Of a stretch of 64,000 bases of DNA, positions 51,718 through 61,791 are shown piece by piece. The stretch is taken from NCBI RefSeq assembly GCF_003545765.1, contig NZ_QXIO01000006.1, positions 124,001 to 188,000 of the forward strand, given 5' to 3'. A program made the translations under genes and the position numbers. How positions within the stretch are numbered: the first letter of the stretch is position 1; every line of letters begins with the position of its first letter. Under the pieces are notes generated by a model. The model had not been told where the DNA came from. It saw nothing but the letters and a program-made list of their open reading frames with translations, and did no database searches. This DNA comes from Colwellia sp. RSH04 (GTDB lineage: Bacteria > Pseudomonadota > Gammaproteobacteria > Enterobacterales > Alteromonadaceae).

Positions 51718-53883
51718 ATGAAGAAGAATGCTATTTTATTAACCAGTATACTTGTTACAGGTATACTGGCTGGCTGTACAGGTAACAGCGCAGATCAAGT
51801 ATTGAGTAGTGATACCGCTCAACAAAATATTAAACTTTCTTACCCTACCACGCAAAAAGGCACAGTCACTGATACCTATTTTGGTACTGAAGTTGCCGAC
51901 CCATACCGTTGGTTAGAAGATGACCGCAGTGAAGAAACTGGCGCATGGGTAAAAACACAAAACAAAGTGACCTTTAATTATCTCGCGCAAATACCTTATC
52001 GTGAACAATTAAAAGAACGCTTAGGTGAGCTATGGAACTACGAGAAAGTGGGCGCACCATTTAAAGAAGGTAAATACACTTATTTCTATAAAAACGATGG
52101 TTTACAAAACCAATATGTTATTTATCGTCAGCTTGATGGCGGTGAGGCTGAAGTGTTTTTAGATCCCAATACCTTCAGTGAAGATGGCACTACATCACTA
52201 GGGCAATTAAGTTTTTCTAAAGATGGTTCAATTGCCGCCTATGCTATTTCTGAAGGTGGTAGTGACTGGCGTAAAATCATCATTATTGATGTTGAAACTA
52301 AAAAACAATTAGAAACACCTTTAGTTGACGTGAAGTTTTCTGGCATCTCTTGGTTTGGTAATGAAGGCTTTTATTACTCAAGCTATGATAAGCCAAAAGG
52401 CAGTGAATTATCAGCAAAAACAGATCAACATAAACTTTACTACCACAAGTTAGGTCAAGCTCAAAAAGATGATGCGGTAATATTTGGTGCAACAGCAGAA
52501 GAAAAACGACGTTATGTCGGTGGCTCTGTTACAGAAGATGATCGTTATTTACTTATCTCTGGTGCTGTGTCTACTTCAGGTAACGACCTTTACCTTAAAG
52601 ATTTAACTAAACCTAATAGCCCATTAGTGACAATTACTGACAATTTCGATGCAGATACCTACGTTATTGAAAACGAAGGTAGCAAGTTGTACCTTGTTAC
52701 TAACTTAAATGCGCCGAATAAAAAGATTGTTACCGTTGATGCTTCAGCACCTGCTGCAAGCAACTGGCAAGACTTTATCGCTGAAACTGACAATGTACTC
52801 ACTGCTTCCACAGGTGGTGGTTATTTCTTTGCTGAATACATGGTTGATGCGATTTCAAAAGTATTCCAATACGACTATCAAGGTAATAAGGTACGTGAAG
52901 TTGCCTTACCAGGTGTAGGTAGTTCTAATGCTTTAGATGGTAAGAAAAAAGAACAGACACTTTATTACTCATTCAGTAACTATAAAACACCAGGCACTAT
53001 TTATAGCTTTAATACTAAAACAGGTAAAAGCGACGTCTATCAAAAATCTGGTGCTAAGTTTGATAGTAATGACTATGAATCTAAACAGGTCTTTTATAAA
53101 TCTAAAGATGGTACCAAAGTACCCATGATCATTACCTATAAAAAAGGATTAGCTCTTAACGGTAAAAATCCTACCATTTTGTATGGTTATGGTGGTTTCA
53201 ATGTAAGCTTAACACCAAGATTCAGTGTTTCTCGCGCAGTTTGGTTAGAACAAGGCGGTATCTACGCTGTTGCTAACTTGCGTGGCGGTGGTGAATACGG
53301 TAAAAAATGGCACAAAGCAGGAACACAATTAGATAAGCAAAATGTCTTTGATGATTTTATCGCAGCGGGCGAATACTTAATTGACCAAAACTACACGTCA
53401 AGTAACTACTTAGCCATTAACGGCGGCTCAAATGGTGGTTTATTAGTCGGTGCAGTAATGACGCAACGTCCTGATTTAATGCAAGTAGCATTGCCAGCAG
53501 TGGGTGTTTTAGACATGTTAAGATACCACACATTTACTGCCGGAGCAGGTTGGGCTTACGACTACGGTACAGCTGAACAAAGTGAAGAAATGTTCAAGTA
53601 CTTAAAAGGTTACTCTCCAGTACACAATGTTAAGCAAGGAATTAGCTACCCAGCAACGATGGTTACCACAGGTGATCACGATGACCGTGTAGTACCTGCT
53701 CACTCATTTAAATTTGCAGCAGAACTACAAGCGAAACAAGCAGGCAATGCACCAACATTAATTCGTATTGAAACTAATGCTGGTCATGGCGCAGGTACAC
53801 CGGTATCTAAAACGATTGAGCAATACGCAGACATTTATGCATTCACTTTATTTAATATGGGTTTCACTAGCCTACCAAAGTAA
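51718..53883 (+). CDS. Prolyl oligopeptidase family serine peptidase (S9A), lipoprotein
   Basis: A 721-aa peptidase cleaving after proline in short peptides. ATG 51718 follows GTGAGAA; the extra 33 residues of an upstream in-frame start do not look like a leader. Signal with lipobox TGILAGC (Cys near residue 18) anchors it to a membrane. Seven-bladed propeller in the middle (residues about 110-430), starting with [41 protein letters not shown]. Catalytic Ser571 (NGGSNGGLL), Asp in DHDDRV and His690 (NAGHGAG). Confidence 0.93.
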   Translation: MKKNAILLTSILVTGILAGCTGNSADQVLSSDTAQQNIKLSYPTTQKGTVTDTYFGTEVADPYRWLEDDRSEETGAWVKTQNKVTFNYLAQIPYREQLKERLGELWNYEKVGAPFKEGKYTYFYKNDGLQNQYVIYRQLDGGEAEVFLDPNTFSEDGTTSLGQLSFSKDGSIAAYAISEGGSDWRKIIIIDVETKKQLETPLVDVKFSGISWFGNEGFYYSSYDKPKGSELSAKTDQHKLYYHKLGQAQKDDAVIFGATAEEKRRYVGGSVTEDDRYLLISGAVSTSGNDLYLKDLTKPNSPLVTITDNFDADTYVIENEGSKLYLVTNLNAPNKKIVTVDASAPAASNWQDFIAETDNVLTASTGGGYFFAEYMVDAISKVFQYDYQGNKVREVALPGVGSSNALDGKKKEQTLYYSFSNYKTPGTIYSFNTKTGKSDVYQKSGAKFDSNDYESKQVFYKSKDGTKVPMIITYKKGLALNGKNPTILYGYGGFNVSLTPRFSVSRAVWLEQGGIYAVANLRGGGEYGKKWHKAGTQLDKQNVFDDFIAAGEYLIDQNYTSSNYLAINGGSNGGLLVGAVMTQRPDLMQVALPAVGVLDMLRYHTFTAGAGWAYDYGTAEQSEEMFKYLKGYSPVHNVKQGISYPATMVTTGDHDDRVVPAHSFKFAAELQAKQAGNAPTLIRIETNAGHGAGTPVSKTIEQYADIYAFTLFNMGFTSLPK

Positions 53884-53919
53884 GACTAACCACTAGAGAG
53901 ACGCTAAAAAGAACAAATG

Positions 53920-53961
53920 CTGATCTCGATCAAGTACCTGACTAAATTAGTCGGGTACTAT
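53920..53961 (+). promoter_or_regulatory. FNR-like promoter upstream of the cysteine-rich 36-aa gene
   Basis: CTGATCTCGATCAA (53920-53933) matches TTGAT-N4-ATCAA at 9 of 10 positions. TACTAT at 53956-53961 lies at the same distance from the box centre as the -10-like hexamer of the nrdG promoter, the geometry of class II FNR activation. Confidence 0.58.
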
Positions 53962-53998
53962 CACATCATACCAACTAGCTGATACCTAATAGGAGTAA

Positions 53999-54109
53999 AT
54001 GATGGGATGTTGTGGTGGATGTGGCGGTGAAGGCCACGAAGAGAAAAAAGAGCAAGAAACAGCTCAAGACAATGCGACTGAACAAGCTGAATCAAAAGAA
54101 GAAGCTTAA
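53999..54109 (+). CDS. Cysteine-rich 36-aa protein (CCGGCGG motif)
   Basis: A very short gene: MMGCCGGCGGEGHEEKKEQ... with AGGAG 5 nt before the first ATG (the second ATG at 54002 is also possible), and a perfect terminator 29 bp after the stop. Three Cys in CCGGC, then a Glu/Lys-rich hydrophilic tail (ETAQDNATEQAESKEEA). It resembles short CCGSCS-motif proteins known in Alteromonadales, presumably metal or Fe-S binding, but no function is established. The FNR-like box upstream suggests oxygen-dependent expression. Confidence 0.75.
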   Translation: MMGCCGGCGGEGHEEKKEQETAQDNATEQAESKEEA

Positions 54110-54137
54110 TTGACGTCACAAAATGCTTTGTTTAAAG

Positions 54138-54175
54138 AACCGATTAACTGTTTGCCCTGTTAGTCGGTTTTTTTT
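54138..54175. terminator. Terminator after the cysteine-rich gene
   Basis: AACCGATTAAC (54138-54148) pairs with GTTAGTCGGTT (54159-54169; one mismatch), followed by a run of T to 54175. Confidence 0.9.
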
Positions 54176-54190
54176 GCATATCTGTATAGT

Positions 54191-56020
54191 TTACTGATGC
54201 TCTTTAATTAACGCTAAAAATGGCTGACCATAGCGTTCCAGCTTAATATCACCAATGCCACTCACGCTCAACATTTGATTTAAAGTTTGCGGTTGCACTC
54301 TCGCTAATTCAGATAACGTCGCGTCATTAAAAACAATAAAAGGTGCAATATCTTCCGCATCAGCAATAGTTTTTCTCAACTCTCTTAATTTAGTAAATAG
54401 CACGCGATCGTAACCTTTTTGCGGTGTTTTTTGTTGCCAGTAGCTAGCTTTTTGTAAGCGAGGGCTCGCTAACATCAATGGCTCACTTGCTTTTAGCACA
54501 CTACGTGACGCTTCTGTTAAACACAGATTTGATTGTTGTTCGATATCTTGCTGTAAGTAACCTAAATGGATAAGTTGCCCAATAATCGCATACCAGTAAC
54601 CTGGCGTTTTGCCTTTACCTAAACCAAAAGTCGACACATTTTGATGATCGAGTTGTTTAACTTTTGCACTCGCTTCGCCACGAAGTACAGCAATAACATG
54701 GTTAATATCACCTTGTTGGTTAATACGATAGACACACGATAGTACCTTTTGTGCTTCTAGCGTTGCATCAAATTGACTAGGCGGATCTAAACAAATATCA
54801 CAGTTACCACAGCCTTTTTTAGTGAACTCGGCAAAATAATTAAGTACTACTTGTCGACGACAGGTTTGTGCATCAACAAAGGCACTCATGGCAGCAAAAC
54901 GTTGTAATTCAACATTGACTCGTTTCGGGTTATCACCATCGCTAATACGCTTTTTAATGCGATTAATATCTTTATCATCAACCAAAAATAATGCTTCAGC
55001 AGGTAAACCATCACGCCCTGCCCTGCCAATTTCTTGATAATAAGACTCTAACGTACGTGGCGGCTCATAGTGAATGACATAGCGCACATTAGGTTTATTA
55101 ATTCCCAGACCAAAAGCAACAGTGGCAACTACCACTTGAATATTGTCTTTAGTAAAGCCTTCTTGAACTAAGCTACGAATATCATTTTCTAACCCTGCAT
55201 GATAGGCAGCGCAATTGACGCCGCTATTGGCTAAAAACTTTGCTAATTTCTCAACTTGCCAACGGCTATTACAATAAATAATACCGCTGTCTTCGCCTTT
55301 TTTTCGGATATAACCGAGTAACTGACTTTCGCCATTATATTTTTGCGCCAACGTAAAGCGAATATTCGCTCGATCAAAACTATCTAAATGAATATAAGGC
55401 TGTTCTAAATTTAATTGCTGCAAAATGTCTTTACGTGTCGTGACATCAGCCGTCGCTGTTAACGCCATAACGGGCACAAAAGGAAAGTGCTCTTTCAAAC
55501 ATGCTAGCTTGGTATAGGCAGGTCGAAAATCATGACCCCACTGAGAAATACAATGCGCTTCATCGATGGCAAATAAACTAAGCGGCAATTCAGCTAAATT
55601 CTGTAAAAAGTAGTAATTAGTTAATCGTTCCGGTGCTACATACAGTAATTTAATATCACCTTGTGCCATGCGCTGAAATATATCGGTAATTTCAGATTGC
55701 TCAAGGCTTGAATTAATAAAGGCGGCTGAAATACCCTGCCTAGTTAACCCATCAACTTGATCTTTCATCAGGGCGATTAATGGAGAAACCACTACGGTAA
55801 TGCCAGGTAATAATACTGCAGGTAATTGGTAGCATAATGATTTCCCTCCACCCGTTGGCATCAATACCAGTGAGTCTTGCCCTTGCATTAATCGGGAAAT
55901 AATTTCTTCTTGGCCTGAGCGAAAGCTTTCATAACCAAAATGATGCTTTAACGTTTCAAGCAGCTGGACGCTTTGTGGGTTATTTTCTTTTGCAGAGGCT
56001 AACAAAGTACTCAAAAACAA
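54191..56020 (-). CDS. recQ: ATP-dependent DNA helicase RecQ
   Basis: A 609-aa 3'-5' superfamily 2 helicase, the same length class as E. coli RecQ. Motifs: [24 protein letters not shown] (I), [18 protein letters not shown] (II), ALTATAD (III), [25 protein letters not shown] and [11 protein letters not shown] (VI). The four-Cys zinc domain reads [10 protein letters not shown]...[11 protein letters not shown], and the C-terminal HRDC domain starts at [26 protein letters not shown]. The start is a TTG (no early ATG exists) and is uncertain by some residues. Confidence 0.96.
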   Translation of the reverse strand: MFLSTLLASAKENNPQSVQLLETLKHHFGYESFRSGQEEIISRLMQGQDSLVLMPTGGGKSLCYQLPAVLLPGITVVVSPLIALMKDQVDGLTRQGISAAFINSSLEQSEITDIFQRMAQGDIKLLYVAPERLTNYYFLQNLAELPLSLFAIDEAHCISQWGHDFRPAYTKLACLKEHFPFVPVMALTATADVTTRKDILQQLNLEQPYIHLDSFDRANIRFTLAQKYNGESQLLGYIRKKGEDSGIIYCNSRWQVEKLAKFLANSGVNCAAYHAGLENDIRSLVQEGFTKDNIQVVVATVAFGLGINKPNVRYVIHYEPPRTLESYYQEIGRAGRDGLPAEALFLVDDKDINRIKKRISDGDNPKRVNVELQRFAAMSAFVDAQTCRRQVVLNYFAEFTKKGCGNCDICLDPPSQFDATLEAQKVLSCVYRINQQGDINHVIAVLRGEASAKVKQLDHQNVSTFGLGKGKTPGYWYAIIGQLIHLGYLQQDIEQQSNLCLTEASRSVLKASEPLMLASPRLQKASYWQQKTPQKGYDRVLFTKLRELRKTIADAEDIAPFIVFNDATLSELARVQPQTLNQMLSVSGIGDIKLERYGQPFLALIKEHQ

Positions 56021-56184
56021 TTCGACTAGTAACTTGGATAATTTATCTATTTTAACCTAGGCCAGCGATGAATACCTAACTTTAATACCAGTGAAATAAC
56101 TTTATTACTTACGTAGTTTTTCTATTGGTTAAATATCATGCTAACCTAAACAATAAACACATCCGACCAGAGTAATTAGCCACT

Positions 56185-56640
56185 ATGCAACAAAATGAAA
56201 TACATCAACAACTTATTAATTTTTGGAACAATAATATGCCTTTCAATCAATTGCTTGGCTTAAAGCTTACCAAGTTTGATGCACAACACTCAGAAATTAG
56301 ATTTGACTGGCAAGATAAACTTATTGGTAACCCTATCCATAAAATACTCCATGGTGGCGTGACTGCGTCAGCCTTAGACTTAGCAGGCGGGGCTGTTGCC
56401 GCAGCTAACATCATTGAACAACTAGATGAAATTACACCTCAATCTATCGGTAGCAGCTTAGGGAAATTAAGTACTATAGATTTACGAACCGACTACTTAC
56501 GCCCTGGGCGAGGCAAACAGTTTATTGTTACCGCCCGTATTATTCGTAGTGGCAGTAAAGTGGCTGTTGCCAGAATGGAAATGCATAACGAAAGTGGCGA
56601 GCATATCGCTTTTGGTACGGGTACTTATATGGTTAGCTAA
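56185..56640 (+). CDS. yigI: YigI-like acyl-CoA thioesterase
   Basis: A 151-aa hot-dog thioesterase (PaaI type), similar in size to E. coli YigI (155 aa). Segments NPIHKILHGGVTASALDLAGG and LSTIDLRTDYLRPGRGK are characteristic; the Asp/His near HGG are at the active site. YigI hydrolyses medium- and long-chain acyl-CoAs. It is divergent from recQ; recQ, yigI and rarD are also neighbours in E. coli, which supports orthology. Confidence 0.85.
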   Translation: MQQNEIHQQLINFWNNNMPFNQLLGLKLTKFDAQHSEIRFDWQDKLIGNPIHKILHGGVTASALDLAGGAVAAANIIEQLDEITPQSIGSSLGKLSTIDLRTDYLRPGRGKQFIVTARIIRSGSKVAVARMEMHNESGEHIAFGTGTYMVS

Positions 56641-56822
56641 TTAACACTGCTGAAAAGCAACTTCAAAAAAGCCAATGACATAACCTTAAATTGTACTTAT
56701 GAAAATAATCAAAAATCCTTTAAGGCACTTTTCTTTCATATAAATAACCACTTTAAGCCCACTTTATTGATCAATCTGAATTTTATTCTATATTTAATTT
56801 GGACATACAACTAAATAAATTC

Positions 56823-56849
56823 AAAACGATAGCTTCAACTATCGTTTTT
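56823..56849 (+). terminator. Terminator between the thioesterase and porin genes
   Basis: AAAACGATAG (56823-56832) pairs perfectly with CTATCGTTTT (56839-56848) around CTTCAA, followed by T. It is 180 bp beyond the thioesterase stop and about 60 bp before the porin start, so it may also act as a leader element of the porin operon. Confidence 0.75.
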
Positions 56850-56909
56850 AGACCTAATATTTTTAATCATAATATTGTATATCAACCATGAAACTAAGGT
56901 GTGTAAATA

Positions 56910-57992
56910 ATGAACTTTTCTAAAGTAAAGTACGGCCTTGTCTTACTCACAGCAATGTCATCAAGTACTTTTGCCGATGTAGATTTTTCTGGGTTTGCTA
57001 GTATAAATGCTGGTAAAGTCCTTAGTGGGACAGGTGTTCCTCACTATGGCGTTGAACCATCATTTCTAGCAGATTACCCTATTGTATCTGCATATTATGA
57101 GGAATGGAGTTTTAAACCTGAAAGCTTGTTTGGATTACAAGCAAGTGCTGATTTATCAGACGGATTAAGCGTTACTGCTCAAATTGTTGCGCGTGGAGCT
57201 AATGAGTGGAAAGCAGAGTTTGAATGGGCTTATGTAACCTATGAGATCAATGAAAATTGGACAGTTCAAGCAGGTAAAAAGCGCTTACCACTATTTTATT
57301 ATTCTGACTTTTATGATGTTGGTTATGCCTATACTTGGATGCGCCCACCAGCAGATAATTATACTTGGCAAATATTTAACTATAATGGCCTGAACCTACT
57401 CTATAGTACTGAAATTGGTGATTGGTCTTTAAACACTAATATTTATGCTGGCACAGAGGATGATAATGACAACAAACTTTTAGGTGATTATTTCTTTGGC
57501 GGCGTAGAAACAAGAGAGATTTGGAAAGATATTCTGGGAGGTGTCGTTAATTTAAGTAAAGATTGGTTTGAAGTTAGGTTAACAGCCATGCAATATACCA
57601 ACGAACGCTATATTGATGGCGAACGCACTTATTGGGGTGATGAAGATCATCGTGATGGTAAATTTTACGGTGCCGCATTTAACTTTGATTTTGATAATTG
57701 GTTTATATTAACCGAACTTAGTCGATTAGATCTTGACGACACCTTTGACACTAGTATGATAACTTTTGGCTATAGAATTAATGATTTCACGCCATTTCTC
57801 GCTTATTCACAATTCGAGCAAGATTCGGATGACGGTGAAAACCACAACACTCAATCTGCTGGATTGAGATGGGATTTCCACCCTTCTGCTGCCTTTAAAG
57901 TACAGTATGATAAAGTTGAAGATAACTCATATAACTTAGCCGTCGCAGGTGATAGTGATTCTATTACTTTTGGTATTGATTTAGTTTTTTAA
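56910..57992 (+). CDS. Outer membrane porin-like beta-barrel protein
   Basis: A 360-aa exported protein with a signal peptide (STFA before DVDFSGFASINAGK) and alternating beta-strands: SLFGLQASADLSDGLSVTAQIVARG, WAYVTYEINENWTVQAGKKRLPLFYYS, FFGGVETREIWKD and the C-terminal strand ITFGIDLVF ending in Phe, the usual BAM signature. It resembles phosphate-selective or general diffusion porins of marine gammaproteobacteria. 12 bp upstream of the small phosphate-binding-like gene. Confidence 0.85.
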   Translation: MNFSKVKYGLVLLTAMSSSTFADVDFSGFASINAGKVLSGTGVPHYGVEPSFLADYPIVSAYYEEWSFKPESLFGLQASADLSDGLSVTAQIVARGANEWKAEFEWAYVTYEINENWTVQAGKKRLPLFYYSDFYDVGYAYTWMRPPADNYTWQIFNYNGLNLLYSTEIGDWSLNTNIYAGTEDDNDNKLLGDYFFGGVETREIWKDILGGVVNLSKDWFEVRLTAMQYTNERYIDGERTYWGDEDHRDGKFYGAAFNFDFDNWFILTELSRLDLDDTFDTSMITFGYRINDFTPFLAYSQFEQDSDDGENHNTQSAGLRWDFHPSAAFKVQYDKVEDNSYNLAVAGDSDSITFGIDLVF

Positions 57993-58003
57993 GGAATTTA
58001 ACA

Positions 58004-58417
58004 GTGAAAAATCTAAAAAAATTAATTATTGCCAGCATAGCCCTTATCAGTCTTAATACTTTTGCAGAGGTTTCAGTAATCGTTAATACCTCAAATGCTA
58101 ACAGTGTTGATCAATCTGTAATTAAAAAAATATTTTTAGGAAAAAGTAAAACCTTTCCTGATGGTAATAAGATCATCGTATATACTTTAAAAGATTCTAA
58201 CGCTGATGCAGTCGATTTTAGACAAAATGCATTGAAGAAGTCTAACAGTCAATACAAATCATATTGGGCAAAACTGGCTTTTACAGGTAAAGGTACTCCC
58301 CCTAAAGAAGCTGATGATAATGAAATGATCAATGCCATTAAGAACAACCCTAATGCCATTGGGTTCATAAATAGTAGTAAAGTTACAGCGGACGTAAAAG
58401 TGATAGCCACGTTCTAA
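58004..58417 (+). CDS. Small PstS-like phosphate-binding protein
   Basis: A 137-aa exported protein with a GTG start (AAGGA upstream) and signal peptide (NTFA before EVSVIVN). The segment NSVDQSVIKKIFLGKSKTFPDG and a terminal NPNAIGFINSSKV pattern are typical of PBP-like domain proteins related to the phosphate ABC substrate-binding protein, but only one lobe is present, so it cannot be a full PstS. It stands between a porin and a chemoreceptor in one operon and could present phosphate or another anion to the receptor. Confidence 0.75.
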   Translation: MKNLKKLIIASIALISLNTFAEVSVIVNTSNANSVDQSVIKKIFLGKSKTFPDGNKIIVYTLKDSNADAVDFRQNALKKSNSQYKSYWAKLAFTGKGTPPKEADDNEMINAIKNNPNAIGFINSSKVTADVKVIATF

Positions 58418-58422
58418 TGCAA

Positions 58423-58452
58423 AAAAGCATAATGGAAACATTATGCTTTTAA
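58423..58452 (+). terminator. Terminator between the phosphate-binding-like and MCP genes
   Basis: AAAAGCATAATG (58423-58434) pairs with CATTATGCTTTT (58439-58450) around GAAA, a tetraloop. It may reduce read-through into the MCP gene 46 bp downstream. Confidence 0.8.
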
Positions 58453-58496
58453 TTTTGAACACTTTAAATGAATACTTATAGTTGTAAGGGTTACTA

Positions 58497-60113
58497 ATGC
58501 AGTTTTTTCGAAAATTAAAAATTCTCTATAAAATTTATACCATTCTTATCATTGCTTTACTTAGCTTTGTTATTAATTTATCTATCAATATCTCGTCAAT
58601 ATCCAAGAACCAAGTATTACTCAAAAGCATGCAAAATACTGCTATTCATCTTGTCAATTTGACCAATGAAAATGTGACTACTTGGCAGCGAATTGATGAA
58701 AGTTATACCCAAAGTGTTTCTTTTGCTGATGAAGATTTAATTAGCGATGCTATAGAGCTTGCCAATAATTTAAATAAAAATTTAGATAGTATCAAAAGTT
58801 TAAAACCTGAATTTGCAGATATAAGTTCATTAACCAGTAAAGTACAACAATACAATAAGTTAGCCAAAGAAATTTCAGAAGGATTTATTAGCGAAACTAT
58901 CGACTTCCAAGCCGCACAAGGCAAAATTGATAAAAAGACTGAAATATATAATGATGTTTTTAGTATATTAAAATCAAAAAAAGAAAAGGCGGCTAAATAT
59001 TTCAATAGTCTTGTAGACGAAACCGTTTCCAATTCAAGTAACTCTCAAACCATGAGTATTACTGTGGGTATCGCTTTATTAGCCTTAATGACCTTAATGA
59101 GTATTATTATTGCTAGATCTATTAATAAGTCTGTTGTCTCATTAGATTCTTCACTGAAAGTACTTGCTGATGGTGATGGCGATCTGACCAATCAAATAGA
59201 AGTAGTGAGCCAAGATGAACTTGGCTCTGTGGTGATTCATTTTAATAAATTTACTCAGTTGTTACGTGGAATTGTGAAAGAGGTTGTTGAGGTTGTTAAC
59301 CCTTTAACATTAAGCGCGGAACAATTAACAGACAAAGTGCAGCAAGTAGACAGTAACATTAAGAGTCAATCAGAAATTGCTGAAGTAACCAAACAATCAA
59401 TGGTTGAAATGCAACACAGTGTAACCGACATTGCAAAATCAGCCGCTGAAGCCGCAAGTGCTGCAGATGCTGGTGAAACAGAGGTCAATGAAGGAATGAA
59501 CAATGTTCAACGTTCATTGAATGTATCTGGTGAATTATCAGAAGAAATTAGGAATGCTTCTAGTGTTATAAATCAATTAGCCGCTGATTCACAAAACATG
59601 AATCAAATCCTTGATGTAATTAATGGTATTGCTGAGCAGACAAACTTATTAGCGTTAAACGCAGCCATTGAAGCAGCGCGTGCAGGTGAACAAGGACGTG
59701 GTTTTGCAGTTGTAGCCGATGAAGTACGTAACTTAGCTTCACGCACAGCGCTTTCAACAACTGAAATTAGAGAGTTACTTGATAAGTTAATATCTGCAGC
59801 TAATCAATCTGTTAATTCAATGGAATTAGCTAGCGAAAAAGCCAGTAATAATGAAGAAATATCAAGAAATGTTGATTCATCGTTAAATACTATTAAAACG
59901 CAAATTGGCCATATCAGTTCAATGAATAGTCAAATTGCAACAGCAACTGAAGAGCAATCAAGCGTTGCAGAAACCGTAGTGAATAATATTGAAGACATGT
60001 ATAGCAGCTTCTCCTCAACAACCGCTGCCGTTGAAGAAATAGGTGAAGTTGCGCAACAGTTAGATGGCAACGCCTTACAAATAGGCCAAGCTACGTCGAA
60101 ATTTGTTGTTTAA
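58497..60113 (+). CDS. Methyl-accepting chemotaxis protein
   Basis: A 538-aa chemoreceptor. TM1 at about residues 10-32, a helical periplasmic sensor (33-185), TM2 at about 187-205 ([16 protein letters not shown]), HAMP, then the long coiled-coil signalling domain with the hairpin tip [27 protein letters not shown]. Methylation-type Glu/Gln pairs are present on both sides. ATG 58497 with TAAGGG. Placed behind the porin and the phosphate-binding-like genes, so it may sense the same compound. Confidence 0.93.
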   Translation: MQFFRKLKILYKIYTILIIALLSFVINLSINISSISKNQVLLKSMQNTAIHLVNLTNENVTTWQRIDESYTQSVSFADEDLISDAIELANNLNKNLDSIKSLKPEFADISSLTSKVQQYNKLAKEISEGFISETIDFQAAQGKIDKKTEIYNDVFSILKSKKEKAAKYFNSLVDETVSNSSNSQTMSITVGIALLALMTLMSIIIARSINKSVVSLDSSLKVLADGDGDLTNQIEVVSQDELGSVVIHFNKFTQLLRGIVKEVVEVVNPLTLSAEQLTDKVQQVDSNIKSQSEIAEVTKQSMVEMQHSVTDIAKSAAEAASAADAGETEVNEGMNNVQRSLNVSGELSEEIRNASSVINQLAADSQNMNQILDVINGIAEQTNLLALNAAIEAARAGEQGRGFAVVADEVRNLASRTALSTTEIRELLDKLISAANQSVNSMELASEKASNNEEISRNVDSSLNTIKTQIGHISSMNSQIATATEEQSSVAETVVNNIEDMYSSFSSTTAAVEEIGEVAQQLDGNALQIGQATSKFVV

Positions 60114-60139
60114 ATAATATTGGCTAAAAGCACTTTATG

Positions 60140-60192
60140 CCAAGTAACTTAATGAGTTGGTCGCTTAGTGAAAAATTCATTTAGTTACTTGG
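60140..60192. repeat. Inverted repeat after the MCP gene
   Basis: CCAAGTAACT (60140-60149) reappears as AGTTACTTGG (60183-60192) with a 33-bp spacer, between the MCP and DUF3224 genes (convergent). It may be a weak terminator. Confidence 0.5.
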
Positions 60193-60221
60193 TATTCGTT
60201 ATGACTCAAGTGCTGCATCAC

Positions 60222-60593
60222 TTAAAAGTTATACTCAAAACGATAAGTATGAATACCATTATTTTGTGTAATAGTTAGTGTCCCATCAATCCCCTCAAGT
60301 TCACCATTTCCTGACCCTTCTACAACAGTAATATTTAGCTTTTGCGATGATTTTGACATAAAACCAGTATGATATAGCGTAAAGCTACCTTTTTTGCCAT
60401 TGACTGTTCCTTCAAACTCTTCAATAGCAGCATATACTGAAGCTCCTCTCTCAACCCTTTTACTTAGCATTTGACCTATTCCTGCTCCTTCAAGTCCCCC
60501 AGAGTATTTTTTATTTATAAGCATTCTCCCTGCGGGTGCTTGCTTATCTTGTTTCCCCTCCAGTGAAATTTCAAAGCTTCCCGTTAATAGCAT
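60222..60593 (-). CDS. DUF3224 protein
   Basis: A 123-aa cytoplasmic protein with the DUF3224 pattern: GSFEISLEGKQ at the start, SVYAAIEEFEGTVNGKKGSFTLYHTGFM, and VVEGSGNGELEGIDGTLTI. This fold is related to allene-oxide-cyclase-like small barrels; the function is unknown. Monocistronic, with AAGGAGAA before the ATG. Confidence 0.85.
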   Translation of the reverse strand: MLLTGSFEISLEGKQDKQAPAGRMLINKKYSGGLEGAGIGQMLSKRVERGASVYAAIEEFEGTVNGKKGSFTLYHTGFMSKSSQKLNITVVEGSGNGELEGIDGTLTITQNNGIHTYRFEYNF

Positions 60594-60815
60594 ACTCGTT
60601 CTCCTTTATTTTCAATAATTTTCGTTAATACCTTTTCTATGTGTTTCAAAATAACTCATAGCAGGGTATTCTTTAAACCGTATTTAAAATGCCAAAGTAA
60701 ATTGTTCTGTTGAGTAGACTTTACACTAAGCTACTTTGTTTCATTGTAACGGTGTGCTTAGCAAGGCTTTTCTCATGTTATAATAATTATCAACTCACAC
60801 TAATATGAACTTCCC

Positions 60816-61727
60816 ATGAACCCAGCGATAAACACACCGACCAATACAGAGTCGAAGTCAGGTATTTTTAATGCGCTTGGTGCATATTTCTTGTGGGGTT
60901 TTGCTCCTATATATTTTAAGTTACTCACTGAAATTTCTGCTGGTGAAATTTTAATGCACCGCGTTATTTGGTCGAGTATCTTTTTGCTGCTAATGATCTT
61001 AGCAATGAAAAAGTCTTCCGCTTTAATCGTCATATTGAAACAACCCAAGGTTATCGCTAACCTTACATTATCAGCCAGTTTTCTTGCCATAAATTGGTTT
61101 ATTTTTATTTGGGCTGTTAACAATAATCATCTTTTAGATGCCAGTTTAGGTTATTACATTAACCCACTGTTTAATGTCGCATTAGGGATGATATTTTTTC
61201 AAGAACGGTTGCGAAAAAATCAATCTATTGCTGTTGGGTTAGCTACCCTAGGCGTTTTAATTCAAGTGGTGACATTGGGCGAATTACCTATTATTTCGTT
61301 AGCACTTGCGAGTTCTTTTGGTATATACGGGTTATTAAGAAAAAAACTTCATGTCGATTCATTTATTGGTTTATTTATTGAATCATTACTGATGTTACCC
61401 ATAGCACTCGCCTATTGGGTTTTCTTTGTTGAAAGTGAAACAGCCAATATGCTATTAAATAGTACCAATCTAAATATTACTTTAATCATGGCAGGTATCG
61501 TCACAACCGCACCATTACTCTGCTTTACTGCAGCGGCTAAACGCTTAACATTATCAACTTTAGGCTTCTTCCAGTATTTAGGGCCAAGTATTATGTTTTT
61601 ATTAGCAACATTCTACTATCAAGAAAGCATGAAGCTGGCAGAGCTAATTACTTTTATCTTTATCTGGGCTGCATTAGTTATTTATAGTCTCGACTCTTTA
61701 AAAAATAAAAAAGCGAAAAAGGTCTAA
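60816..61727 (+). CDS. rarD: RarD/EamA-family permease
   Basis: A 303-aa inner membrane protein with ten predicted hydrophobic segments, close to the 296-aa E. coli RarD: GALGAYFLWGFAPIYFKLL-type start (IFNALGAYFLWGF), the RVIWS segment, NHLLDASLGYYINPLFNVALG, and FQYLGPSIMFLLA near the end. Drug/metabolite exporter superfamily; the original chloramphenicol-sensitivity phenotype in E. coli is not diagnostic of substrate. Lies in the recQ-yigI-rarD-uvrD neighbourhood. Confidence 0.93.
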   Translation: MNPAINTPTNTESKSGIFNALGAYFLWGFAPIYFKLLTEISAGEILMHRVIWSSIFLLLMILAMKKSSALIVILKQPKVIANLTLSASFLAINWFIFIWAVNNNHLLDASLGYYINPLFNVALGMIFFQERLRKNQSIAVGLATLGVLIQVVTLGELPIISLALASSFGIYGLLRKKLHVDSFIGLFIESLLMLPIALAYWVFFVESETANMLLNSTNLNITLIMAGIVTTAPLLCFTAAAKRLTLSTLGFFQYLGPSIMFLLATFYYQESMKLAELITFIFIWAALVIYSLDSLKNKKAKKV

Positions 61728-61740
61728 CCTTGTTCGCTTT
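61710..61740 (+). terminator. Terminator at the end of rarD
   Basis: AAAGCGAA (61710-61717) pairs with TTCGCTTT (61733-61740), with an inner AGGT/ACCT stem. It begins inside the last codons of rarD. Confidence 0.75.
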
Positions 61741-61791
61741 ACTTATTCTGAGTTTTTTTAAAACGCTTATACAAATAAACAGCTCTTTAAT

